From contig NW_005178869.1 of NCBI RefSeq assembly GCF_000350225.1, forward strand, positions 126,558 through 190,557: a DNA stretch of 64,000 nucleotides, written 5' to 3'. Below the pieces are notes generated by a model that worked only from the letters and a program-made list of their open reading frames with translations, searched no databases and had not been told where the DNA came from. The position numbers and the translations under genes are program-made. Within the stretch, counting starts at the first letter, position 1; every line of letters begins with the position of its first letter. The stretch is from Chondrus crispus (taxonomy: Eukaryota > Rhodophyta > Florideophyceae > Gigartinales > Gigartinaceae). Of the stretch, positions 22,855 through 34,500 are shown in pieces.

Positions 22855-24577
22855 GCGCCTCGATCAATTCCAAGCTGTCACTCCGGAGGAGCTCATTAGC
22901 GAGCAAGCCGTCGACCCCTTCTGCAATCGCATCAAGGAAGAAATGGACGCCGGAAAGGTGAGAACGTTCAGCATGGAGACCGAGGAACTCGAAGGAACTC
23001 TATGCCGTACCGCGGCAGAGTTTGTACAAGTGGTGATACCACAATCGTTAAGGGACCGCGTCCTAGGGTTGAGCCACTACGCAAAATTGGCAGGCCACCC
23101 GGGAGGCAGGAAACTTTACAAGACATTGAGAAGATATTTTTATTGGCCCACGATGGCCCTAGACTGCTACGCAGTCGCGAAGAATTGCGCCGCATGTGCG
23201 CGGGAAAGGGTGAAGTTAAGAAGAAACACGAAGGAAATGAAGCTGTTCACGCCCAAAGCTCCGCTGGAGTTTGTCGCCATCGACATCCTCGGCGAGCAAA
23301 TTACAACTAAACGAGGAAATCGGTACATTCTCGTGATCAGCGATCGTTACTCGAAACTGGTACGAACCGTACCGTTGAAGAAGATATCAGCTGCGCACAT
23401 CGCACAAGCCTTCGTTCACAATTGGGTATTCGTGTACGGACCGCCGGCCAAGCTGCTATCCGACAATGGAACACAGTTCACGGCCCGGTTCTTTCAGAAT
23501 GTCTGCCGAATTATCGGCATCTGCAATGTGTTCACGACTACGTCCTACCCGCAAGCCAATGGCCAAGTTGAGAGGTTTAACCGCACGCTGACTTCCGCGT
23601 TGCGAAAATACGTTGGAGAACATCCCAAGGACTGGAACCTATTTAGCGACGCTGTGACGTTCGCATAACAACACACAAGTTCATCGAACTACTACGAATA
23701 TCGTGCTCTTCGAGCTGGTGTTAGCTCGGGCGCCGAGAAGCATTGCGATACAAGCACAGCCAAGTTTGGAAGGATTTAGCTCGAATCGAGCGTACTACCT
23801 GAAATGGCAGTCGTGGTTGGAAAGCCTGATGAAAGGCGCTGATAGGAGTTTACGAAAGGAACAAGCCCGGTACAAGCAAAATTTCGACGCACGCCTTCGC
23901 AAACCGCAATATGAGATCCCGCCGGGGTCCTACGTGGTCCTTCGGAAGGAGCAGGGCACGGCTAGCGAACCGAAACACAAGCTCGCACAAGTCGCCACAG
24001 GACCTTATCAGGTCCGAAGATCGGATCAGCATACGGTAGTCATTGCCATTGGCGATCAGGAGGAACGCGTATCGCGAGACCGGGTGGATTTAGCCCCAAG
24101 CCCGATGGACTATGCGGCGACAAATGGCCTACGGCAAGCGCTACAGTTCCTGGGAGAGCCGGAGCTAAACGAAGAAGGAGAAGTAATGGAGGACGAGGAA
24201 CGTCCTCACACCCGTGCGCCTACGACGGGGACCAGGGTAATTCAGTTGGTCGAACGCCGACAGCGGAGACACCTCCAGACCTACACGAGTTCGGAAAGTC
24301 CAGAGACGAGGATGAGTCGGAAGATCTTCGGAAGGGGGAAAGACAGTTGGACACGCAGGAAGAAGGAGCCGAGGGTCAGGAGTATGTGATCGACAAGATC
24401 GTGGATCACGGCTACGACGAGGAGAAATTAATTCTCAAAGTGAGGTGGTATGGGTATACCATCGAGGACGCAACGTGGGAACCTATTGAGCAGATCCCCC
24501 GCAGCGCGGTAGTCACATATTTCCGAAGGAAAAGGCTACCCTTACCCACGCAGGCGTCGCAAGCACAACCGGGATAA
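22855..24577 (+). pseudogene. Gypsy-B integrase and chromodomain, frameshifted
   Basis: The integrase zinc-binding part (HYAKLAGHPGGRKLY and CAACAR) and the core DDE (FVAIDILGE, LLSDNGTQFT, YPQANGQVERFNRTL) lie in one frame to 23668. An extra A near 23665 then shifts the frame. The C-terminal part (23703-24389) has the GPY-like LAQVATGPYQVRR motif. A third frame from about 24347 holds the chromodomain (YVIDKIVDHGYDEEKL, LKVRWYGYTIEDATWEP). At least three single-base frame changes break it, so it is inactive as assembled. All expected domains are present. Confidence 0.85.
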
Positions 24578-27500
24578 CCATTGCAAATAGAACTAGTAGG
24601 TTAGGGAGAACAGAGAAGTCAGAAATTGGAGGGAGAAACGCATTCGCTGATTTTGCGGATGAGGAAAGTGAGAGCAGAGGAAGCAAGGTAGGTAGCCCCC
24701 GGGGCCCCTCCAGAAGGAAGAAAGGACGCGCGACGCGTTATCAAGGAATGGAAGTGAAACTGTATGTCCAGATGAGGCAAGGAGCCTCCCGGAAAATACG
24801 CACACGAAATCGACGGATGCACGTGAAATGACAATCGGGATCAGCGGTCCGCCCTCGTGGAAGATCATTTAATCAAAAAGAATATTTTTTAGTTGTTGCA
24901 GCACGCAGGCTAAAACCGTGCGGAGGCTAAGTCGCGATCTGACCCTGATCGAAGAGCTGAAAGAGATGCCCACATGCACCGTCACATTCCCAAGTAAGGG
25001 AACGTTCGCCCTCTACCTGGTAAGATCGGAGACCACCGGAGACACATGCCCACGGCGATACTGTGTCAAAACCCCGCTTGGTAACCCGTACTCTGCCAGG
25101 ATCGACGGCCTCATCGAGGAAAACTATTGCTGAGTTGGATCAGCAAGAACTGGCACGGACGCGCATATTGCGAGCGACCTATTTATCGGTTTACCACAGT
25201 AACTCACTTCCGTCATTTTTGTTTTCACACTGTTCTGTTTCGTTTCGTTTTTGTTTTGTTCGCTTTTACTTTTTATGTGACGCAGAGAGCAAGACCTCCG
25301 CACCGCGGGCGACGACGTCACACGAGCAAGCGTACCGGGTCTCGTGTGAATAAGCCGGACGTTTACGATCAAGAAGGGATTGCTAGCTGTCGGTCGTAAT
25401 TAATTAAATACGCTGCGTGTCGAGCCGAGGAAGAAGCGTGCTCTACGAGTGACCGAGCACGACAGACTGTGCCTAATTAAGGAATTGTCTGGTGGCAACC
25501 AGACGGCGTCAGAAGGGAGGGAGCGGAACGCATTCGGAAGAGTGTAAGTGAAGGCACAAGCGTGGTTCTGAAGAGGGTGTGTCAGATTATCATAGATGAT
25601 GTAAGGGTCACGACTCATATAGCAGCGAGTACCCTACAAGAGTGCTCCCGGTAACTCAATCGGTAGAGCATTTGACTGTACTCCCTAAGGGATAAGGGGC
25701 TGTGTCAGACAGACGAGCAGGTTACCTTCGATCCGCGAGAGAAGGTGTGGAAAAGATCCAGTTAATGTGCGTGAGCAAGTTAGCGAGACGGATCGAAAGG
25801 AAGTGGATGATGCGAGATGCGACATCGCCGGTCAAGCTCTCAAGAGCAATTCACAGGATGGTGAGGAACACCGCCGCTCGTAGCGGAGGATTTTTATTGG
25901 TCGTCGTAAGGAGATGCACATGGTCAGGGTGACTTCGGTTTTGGTTCGACACGGAAGCACGGTCAGAAGAAAGGTAGTCAACTCGCAAACGGAGGTACAG
26001 TTAGAGTAGACCTCGTACGCAAGCGTTTGATTCGTGTGCACGCTGAGGACTGTACATTAACGATGATGAGAGGCAAGAAGGAAACCGGGAGGACTCGTGA
26101 GGAACGAGGCTTGATCGGTTCCAAAGAGAATGGAACGGAAGGCGGAGGGAAGGTGGATGACCACCATACGCACTAATGAGGAAACCAGTCTAACGTTTAC
26201 TGGTATGGACCCACGCACGGCACCGGCGCGGAATGCGAAACGACGTTTAGATCGGCATACTGCCCTCAACAGAGCGGGTTCACAAAGAGAATTCAGAGGC
26301 ACTGTACTCCCAAGGGGAGACAGACGGACAAATTCTGTGAAGTCAAAATGGAACACGACAAATCATCGGGATTTTTAATCAAATTTAATGGACACGTGTC
26401 GCCACGCCGAGGGGACTGTTCGCAGAACATAAGGCCTGACACAACGCCGGAAAGCGAACCCCAAAACTTCGTCGAAGATAACACTGCACGCCCTCGAAGG
26501 GACACGCAATCGAATCGTGAACACCGTCACTTGCCCGCACCACTCCCGATCAACAGCGACGCTGTGTCGCCTTACTGTGTTGTATCACGCCTTCATCAAG
26601 GATTTATTGACACCGTAACCTCCTCACTCACTTGTTGTTGTTGTACTGCACTTCGGCGTATCGATTCGTTCTCGTTTGTTTTCTTTAATTTGTTTTTGTC
26701 TAGGTAATCTTACGACTCATGCAAAGCAGAGATCCAACCCCGCACCGGGGGAAGCAAAGAAAAAATCGTGTTATCCGGACCAGGCGATGCCAGATCGAGG
26801 AAGAAAGGCGCCGCGTCGAACGTAATTAATTTATTACGCGTGTATCGAGTCGAGAGGAAGGACAAGCTGCTCTAGTGTTACCAAGGACGAGAAGGCGCAA
26901 GATGGGGGATGCCAAGTCAGGAAGCAGAAATGAGGGAACGTGAGCCGTTGTCTACAAATCGGGGACGACTGCGCAAAACTACTCACGCGCACTCGCATAG
27001 AAGGTTCATCCGCTTCTTCACCCCCACGGAGAAAACTAGTCAATGTACAATTTTTATTTGAGGGTGAAACCCGACTCCGCGACACGACTCCAACCGCCAC
27101 ACTTGAAACCGCTGACGAAAGGCTGGTTCAAGGAACTTTTTACAGGGCAACTGCTGGCGGGATCAAGATCGACGCGTCGCATAGGCTCAATATGATCTGT
27201 GATGCCGATGGACCTTTCTTGTCTGACCGAAGCGATAGGGGCTGAGAGGAGATCGCACGACGAGTTGGTGAAGCGTGAGAGGGCGCCGAGCGTGGAGTAG
27301 CAACGTGGGACAGAGCGGATTGTGTGGATTTTGTGGAAGCCCACGCGAGGGAAAGAGCAGACGACCTGGGAGCATCAAGGGATTTTATTCGGGGAAGGCG
27401 GTGTAACCATCGGAGACCGCCGTGAAAGAAACGAGTAAGGTCCTTTCCCAAGGGACAGCGACAACTGGACATTTTCCACCGCTGCACGTCCACTCCAAAT

Positions 27501-28550
27501 TGTTCGAAAAGTCTGTTTCTAAGGGGGGTCCCCGTGAAAATGACGGATAGCTACAAGGGTGGAGACAGCGAAGCACCCGACTGAGAAAGAGCCCATCACG
27601 TGTCAAGTCTTCAAACGAAGACGCAGTACCCCGTGACCAGAGCGAAGAAGTTGCGATTGGCACTGACGAGGACGATGACTTTTCTAAGGCTACCAAATTC
27701 TCATGATCCTTTTTCCTCAAGGACACCGTTGTAGAATGATGCTCCAGCTCCCTTGCCACCGATACGCCGATAGTGGCGTTACCTGATATCAATTTCATGT
27801 GGATGTTTGAACGGGAAGAGGCCCTTTCCCGATCACAAGACGAAACGCATCCGTCGTGGGTTCCTCGCCGTTCATGGCAAGCCAAGGAGGAGATAATAAG
27901 GGTCGGAGAACAACGTCGCGCGGCGTGTGTCCTCACGTTATGGATAGCGCCAGGCGGAGGTTGGATCGACGGCCACGGGGAAGAGTGGCGTCGACTGAAA
28001 GATAACTCCTAGTGAGAACGGGGATTCTATCGCACTGACGGTTCTGGCGTTTGAGGCCAAACGGAGAAACTTTGTTTTAAGATTTTTGCGGGTCGGCGCG
28101 TCAACCAGCACATATCCTTTCACAACTTCTCAGGTATTTCCCACCCGCTCGATGGAGATTGAGGACAGCCGTCGGCTACAGTACGCCCGAACAGGGAAAA
28201 GAGGAGGTAAGCGAGGAATCTGAAGAGGTAAAAAGGGCGCATGAAAAGTGGGAGGAAAATTGCCAAGGATAAAGAGGAGGGAGTGAAGAGAAGGAAACAT
28301 TGGGGAATCAGGAAAGGGAGAATTGAAAGTGCAAAAGAGGAGGAAGTTGGTGAAAAGAGGGGTACGACCGCAGTGACGGTACGCAGAAAAAGAAGAAGAG
28401 GGGAAGTTGGAAATAACGGGAGATTTGCAGGTGGGTTCTTTTTATCGCCCAAAGGTCGTACGATAAAGTCGCTAGTCGACTATCATGCGGGCAGGATGGG
28501 AAAAGAAGGACAAGTCGCAAGGGAGTGCTGTGGCCGCCGTCTCAACGAGA
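24578..28550. other. Gypsy-B 4-kb noncoding 3' region
   Basis: No gene with a recognisable domain is visible. Two diverged blocks, roughly 25210-25440 and 26640-26870, resemble each other. Each has a T-rich tract, a CACCG(C)GGG core and GTAATTAATT followed by a CGAGTCGAG-like stretch, which suggests an old internal duplication. A tRNA-like sequence sits at 25645-25741. A 183-codon minus-strand frame (27385-27936) is Ser-rich without motifs and is not called. Confidence 0.5.
25645..25741 (+). tRNA. Degenerate tRNA-Tyr-like sequence
   Basis: CTCCCGG (acceptor), TA, ACTC-loop-GAGC (D arm with AATCGGTA loop) and TTTGA-CTGTA (anticodon GTA) follow canonical tRNA spacing. An A-box-like TAACTCAATCGG is present. 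TCAGA at about 25706-25710 could pair with TTTGA if a roughly 22-base intron is spliced after the anticodon, as in eukaryotic tRNA-Tyr. A B-box-like CCTTCGATCC lies at 25725-25734, and GCGAGAG can make five of seven acceptor pairs. The T stem does not pair and D-stem position 10 is A instead of G, so this is a pseudo-tRNA or a tRNA-derived relic. Confidence 0.5.
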
Positions 28551-30266
28551 CTATGCCCCAAGGGATTTTCCCTTTGGAAGGGAGGTGACAAGCCGAGCTA
28601 GAGCTCGCAAGTCGTCCAGGGACGCCCCCTGGAGAGCTTCTCCCTCCACACCATGATCCATGAGAAGGCGATGGTAGACGGCGGCAGCAGAGGTGTTTTC
28701 TTTGGGAATTGTATATGATGGAGGGCTCGAGGTAGGGGCGAGGAGCGGACCCTCAGGTGAAGGGGGAGCTGGACGTGGGGTCGGATCCCCGGGCGACGGA
28801 GGGGCTTCCTGGATTGAAATGGTTCCTGTCGAGCAGCTCGCAGGAGGAATCTCGACGCGCGGAGGGGCCTGAGGGCGGGTCAAGCCCACGGGTTCCGTGC
28901 ATGACGGCAATGCCAAAGTAGGGGCGGGTGTGATGAGCTGTCCCTCGCGTGAAGGGGAAGCAGGAAGTGAGGTTGGATTCACATCGGAGGAAGACACGAC
29001 TCGAAGCGACAAGGTTTCCGCCGAGCTCATGGAAGGAAGTACGACGCACACTGGGGCCTCAGGCGCGGAGGGACGGACCGGTGCAGGGAGAGGGGAAGTT
29101 GGGGCCGAAGGTCGAGAGCACATCTCAGGCTCTCGCGGATCTGCGTTCACCACAGTGACTGCGTTGGGGGTTGGTGGTTGATTTCCGAAACGGCGGGTCA
29201 TCTGGGCCTCCCAGGCAGAACGGAGGGAGGAGGACCAGGGGTTGATCCACCCGAAGTCGCCGGCAGCTGGATGATTTCTACCAGGGGAAAAAGAGGGTCG
29301 TTGGCGTGAACAGGACCGAGACGAATTTTGTGGAGGAACGCAGTCCCACGCTACGGTCTCGATCATATCGAGGAGGGCGTGCACTTCACGGTCCACATCG
29401 GACCCGCCAAGGGGGACAGAAAAATCGAGGAGACGCATCTGTTTGCGGAGTTTCGAAGGGAGGTGCCACAGGCGCCAAGAGTCGAACACTTCCCACAGGA
29501 GGGTGGCGGCGACTTTCACGCACCACTCCGTGAGAAACACAGTCCACAGCCCGTGCTGCGGATCGCGTAAATGACTGCCGTAATATGTCATAATGGGTCC
29601 TAACTCAGCCCAGAAACCCTGACATACCTCGTATTGACTCCACCAGGACGGGGTTCGTTGGTATCGATTGGTGTAGTGCTGTCTGGAAATTTCACGAGCC
29701 TCAATCATCTGGTACGCCACAAAGTACCCAGTGTCGGATCGGACCCGGCGTTCAAAGCGTACAGTATTTTGGAAAAAGAAAATACCGCCGCGCTTCGTAT
29801 GGCGAAAGTTTGTGGGAAGAATGGCTTGGGTCCAAAACATGGCGTCGGTCGTGACGGTGCGTCGGTTGCGCTACAGTCGGTCCGCCTCGGACACGGGGTC
29901 ACCGAAGGTGCAGTCGATGAGGTTTTCGAGGTAGAGTCGTTCCCCCTCCGTACGACATTGCCAAGTGTCGCAGTGGTAACATGAAGGTATGAGGGCGTCG
30001 CCCATAGGAATCTCGATCCGAGTGAGCACAGCGTCCATGAAGCGCAGGGATAAGGAAGAGCGACCGCGCGGGGAGGAGTGACGTAGGATGGAGGTGGGTA
30101 TAGCGATGCGGGCGCGCCAGTCAAAGGTATGAACGGCCTGCAAAGGGAGGTTACCGGGCAACATGCCCGCATCATCGGCGAAATTATTTTTGATACCGTC
30201 GAGGTCGCGGACGCCCACAGAGGAGAACCATTGAGCAGAAGCAAACAGGGCTGCGTTATCACGCAT
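28551..30266 (-). CDS. Antisense accessory ORF of Gypsy-B, unknown family
   Basis: This is a 571-codon minus-strand frame opposite to Gypsy-B gag-pol. The first ATG (30266, MRDNAALFASAQW) lies downstream of residues that still align with the Gypsy-A protein (LEELQNKTM). The true start is therefore further up, non-ATG, or lost; a TAG lies in frame at about 30432. One in-frame TAG occurs at 29871-29873 (codon 132). The conserved core has DTWQCRTEGERLYLENL, YFVAYQMIEA and TPSWWSQYEV. The second half is very rich in Pro and Ser, and the C-terminus is a short helix (GASLDDLRALARLVTSL). The position between pol and the 3' LTR equals that of the Gypsy-A ORF. I recognise no family and see no membrane segment. 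Confidence 0.7.
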
Positions 30267-30594
30267 GGTTTTGTTCTGCAGCTCCTCGAGCGAAGGATGA
30301 CGGGGGGCTACCCAAGAGGAATGGTAGCCCGGATGGAAGGCCGGCTCGGCAGGGTTGGTAACGGGGGGTAGACGGGTACGGAAGGAAGACCTCGGGGCAC
30401 TTCGTACTTGCGAGGGAAGCCAACACCCGGACGTCTACGGGTGGCACTATCGTCCGAGTGTTTGGATGGAGAAGGAAGCATGGTATTTTCGTCTTACCCT
30501 TGCTAGAACGGCGCGCAGAGTGATTGATGACTGGGAAACACGGTCAGCAGCGGCAGGAGATTATACGATGGCTGGGCGTTGCGCAAGGGCGCTC

Positions 30595-30606
30595 AGAAGG
30601 GGGATA
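30595..30606 (+). promoter_or_regulatory. Gypsy-B polypurine tract
   Basis: AGAAGGGGGATA abuts the 3' LTR and is nearly identical to the Gypsy-A tract. Confidence 0.78.
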
Positions 30607-31544
30607 TGTAGTGCAATACGCACCTGAAAAGGGGGGTGAAAAGAAACGAAAATGATGGGGTATGACAAGCAAAAGTGGAAATCCTTTCACTTTATTATTT
30701 TAATTATTAATTTTAATTAGTTGCATATTAGTTATTTAACATTAGATTAGATCTAGGATCTAGCGCCGAGAGCTACTGTAGTGGCTCCGGCGGGGCGATA
30801 TATACCTTAGCCCTCTGACCACCAAGTCAGTAAAGGTAACCCGAGTTGCCAGAGTCTGACATCGCCTTGGTTGAAGTCCGTCTTTTACAAGACGTTCCCT
30901 TTAACTACAGATTACTTTATCCTTTGCGCTCGGGGTTCCCCTTTTTCCCTTATCAATTTTCCTTTATTTCCCTATCCTAATTTCCCTTAATCTTGAGTTG
31001 GTCCCACCTTGTAGGATTGCGATCCGCAACGTGACGTCACTTGCCATCGGGCTTTTGTGTTGGTGCACTAGTGGTGCTTTTCTCAGTGTTGGTTCCATCG
31101 GAATCTGGTTGCGACCGATCCGTTGTTGGTACTTTGCCATCGGGCAGTGCGACGGTGTAGCGCTGCTACGTTTTCTTCTTTCCCGACGGGCTACGTTGCG
31201 ACGTCCCCGTCGAAGACCTTATCAAGGGTATAAGGTGTACAAGGCGCTCTTCGAGCATTGGATTTACGACCCATCGGACCAGGTTTACCTAAACACCCCT
31301 CCGAACTCGTCGAGCAGTTGCCTTTACAAGTCTCTACCACCATTTACCGATCCCGGGCTGGGCCCTTCTCTTTGCCCCCCCTATCAGGGATCCGAGCTAC
31401 TGCGGGCCGCAAACCCGCTTAAAGAGGACAGGGAGCTTCGAACACTCCGTAGCGCTGTGCCGTTGGCAGTTGTCGTTTTTGTTGCTGTTGTTTTTGTTGG
31501 ACCGCCGGACCTTTGTCGCTGCCTAACAGGCGCATTGCACTACA
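30607..31544 (+). repeat. Gypsy-B 3' LTR
   Basis: A 938-bp repeat of 16757-17694 with few differences, such as an extra T near 31055 and small changes near 31400 and 31510. It ends in GCACTACA. Confidence 0.95.
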
Positions 31545-34500
31545 CGTCCGGGTCGTCTCGGAAAGCGTGCAGTAATCCCGATGCAGAAGGGTTCCCTTTG
31601 TGCTGAATCATTGATTTAGACCCTGACGGTCGCGATGCTTTCGCGCCATGCGTCGCGTTTTCGATCTCGTTCTTATCGCGAGTAGTGTCTTGGTCCTCAG
31701 AATCTGATGACTTTGGCGGAGATATATCCGGGTTACCTGGGCCGAGGTCGTCTCCCAGCGGGCGGGGAGGTGCCCCGGCGGGGATGAAGGTAGACGCGTC
31801 GCCGTCGGTTGGCGTAGGTGACGAGGGTTCGGCGTCGGCGGGTATGGTCCGTAGAGGGGGAGCCTTCACAATGCGGTCTCTCGAGACTCTATCTTTCAGG
31901 CCTGTAGTCCGGACAATGGTCACGGTATGCTCGTCTAGGGCCACCACCGGGAACGGCTCTTCCGTTCGAGGGGCTAACTTGTTATTGACCCGGTCCTTAT
32001 CCGTCTTCTCATCCACTTGCAGGGATGTCTCTCGCTCGATGAGGACTTGATCACCTACTGCGTATTGCGGTGTCGGCGTTCGCAATCTCTTGTCGAAATC
32101 GCGTTTATCGCGGTCTTGACCGGCCAGCAGCGTGTCGCGGGGCGTTGACATTAGCCCGCGTAACCACGTTAAGAAACGGAGCTTATATTGCGTCCGCGAG
32201 ACGTCCTGTTCCAGAGTAGGGGTCTGTTGGATGGAAAGCGGCGCCGGCGTCCGAGATAAGACGAGATCAAACGGCCTCATACCGATCATGCGATTCACGG
32301 TACAATTGTAACCGTAGGTTAGCGCGTCCGTGAACTGGTCCCAATCGCGTTGGTTGTCGACTAGGTAGTGCCGTAGGGAGGATACAAGGGTGCGGTTGAA
32401 CCTCTCCACTTGTCCATTAGCTTGTGGGTGATAATCTGTGGTGAACACGCTTTCGACGCGGAGGATTTTGCACACGGCCAGGAAGAACCTTGAAGTGAAT
32501 TGACTCCCATTGTCGGAGAGTAGTTTCACTGGGGCTCCGTATACGACGACCCAGTTTGTGACGAACGCCTGAGCAACGGTCTCGGCGGAAATTCTCTTAA
32601 GCGGCACCGTTCGGGTCAGCTTTGAGTAACGATCAGATATTACCAAGAGGTATCGATTGCCTCTTGGTGTTCTGGGAAGTTCGCCTAGGATGTCAATAGC
32701 GATAACCTCCAAGGGTCCCATCGGAGGGAACGTTTTCAACTTCGCGTTGTGCTTACGCAATTTAATGCGCGCTTTCGCACAGTCGGAGCACCTTCTGACT
32801 GTAGCGTATGGGTCGACGGACATTCTCTGCCAGTAGTACCGTTATCTTAATGTATAGAACAGACGCCTGCCTCCGGGATGTCCCGAGGCGGCGGGGTAAT
32901 GCGCCATATACAACACTCGCTCGCGCAGAGTGGTTGGTACGACGATTTGCTCAACACCGTCAAGGTGCGCTTTCCGAAAAAGTACCCCTTCCTTGTTCAT
33001 GAAGAACTTGAAGAGGCGAATTTGGGCTACACCCTCCCCCTTCTTAAGATGGGAAGCGATCTCCTTACAGAACGGGTCGGAGTGTTGAGCGAGTACAATC
33101 TCGTCGTGTGTAATTGCGGCCTTGGAAGCCGTGGGGGCGAGGGCGAAGCATCCGTCGTGAATGTCGTCGTCCCACTCCTCGGATTCCACTTCCGGCTTGT
33201 CTTCGTGAAACTCCAAAACGGAGAAGCACGGTATTTCTTCGTCGATGGGGACGGTTGTGCCCCCTGTAGACGGTATTCGACTGAGGGCGTTGGCGAGACA
33301 ATTCTTGATGCCCTTCACGTACGTGACGCCGAAGTCAAATTCGGCTAGGCGCAAGCGCCACCGTGCTAGCCGCCTGCTTGCGTCGGCGAGATTCATTAAC
33401 CAGCGTGGTCGGTGTTGACCGTAAATCGCTCGCGTTCCAAGTAAGGACGCAGAGTCTGAATGGCCCACACGATGGCCAAACATTCTTTCTCCGTCGTGGA
33501 GTAATTCCTTTCACCCGACGAGAGCGTTCGCGACCAGAACCCGACAGGGTATCTGTTACCATCCTCGTGTTGCTTTAATAGCGTGCAACCGAGTTGGGCG
33601 TCGGATGCATCCGTGTAGAGAGAATACGGTAGCCCCAGCTCCCCAGCCAGCAAATCAGGCAAGTCTTCAGAGCTTCGAAGGCAGACCTGCGATCTTCGTC
33701 CAGTTCGGGGAGCCGATCGGGCTCTCCCTTCTTGAGCATGGACGTCAACGGCGCCGAAATCTTGGCGAAGTGGTCGACGAAACGTCGGTACACGTTACAC
33801 ATACCCAGGAACGAGCGGAGCTCGGTCTGGGTTCGTGGCGGCTTGGCCTCGGCCAAAGCCGAGACATTCTTCGGGTGGACATGAAGTTCCCCGGGTCGAA
33901 CGATATGGCCCAGGTACTCCACGGAGTCCTGAAAGAATTTACACTTGTTCAATTTCAGTGATAACCCCTCTTGTTGTAACGCAGAGAGAATAACGTTGAC
34001 ATCCTTGAGATGAGTTTCATAATCCTTCGAGAATATGATAATGTCATGTAGATAGATGAGGCAGCTCTTCCATCGGTATCCAGCGAGGAGAATGTCCAAC
34101 ATCCGTTGGAATGTGGCGGGCGCGTTCATTAGCCTGAACGGCATTCGGTTAAATTGATAAGTACCGGCATGACACGTGAACGTGGTCTTCGGACGGTTTT
34201 CTTCCGCAACGGGGATTTGCCAATAACCCGAGTTACAATCTAGAGTTGTGAACACGTTCGCTTCGTCGAGCGAGTCCAGACACTCGTCCATGCGAGAAAT
34301 CGGGTAAGTGTCCCGTACTGTCATCGCGTTCAAACGTCTGTAATCGACGCAGAAACGGAGGGATCTATCCGGTTTGGGAATGAGAACCACCGGGGATGCC
34401 CACTCTGATTGTGATCGGGAGATGACCCCGCTTGAGATCATCCCATCCACGCTGGAAAGTCGGCTTGTCGAGACCGAGGTCCAGCTCGATATGGCTGACA

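Larger units (their letters stand above)
16757..31544 (+). mobile_element. Gypsy-B: 14.8-kb chromovirus nested in Gypsy-A
   Basis: The LTRs are 16757-17694 and 30607-31544, each 938 bp and about 99 percent identical by eye (around nine substitutions and three small indels). The primer-binding site is 17699-17714 and the polypurine tract 30595-30606. The layout is gag, protease-RT-RNase H, integrase, chromodomain, a 4-kb noncoding stretch with a tRNA-like sequence, and an antisense ORF. It sits inside Gypsy-A pol. The five bases outside the LTRs differ (TGTGC and CGTCC), so there is no clean target duplication. Confidence 0.88.

Noticed and set aside
27385..27936. 183-codon minus-strand ORF in the Gypsy-B 3' region
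   Set aside because: Ser-rich, no motif, no counterpart in Gypsy-A.
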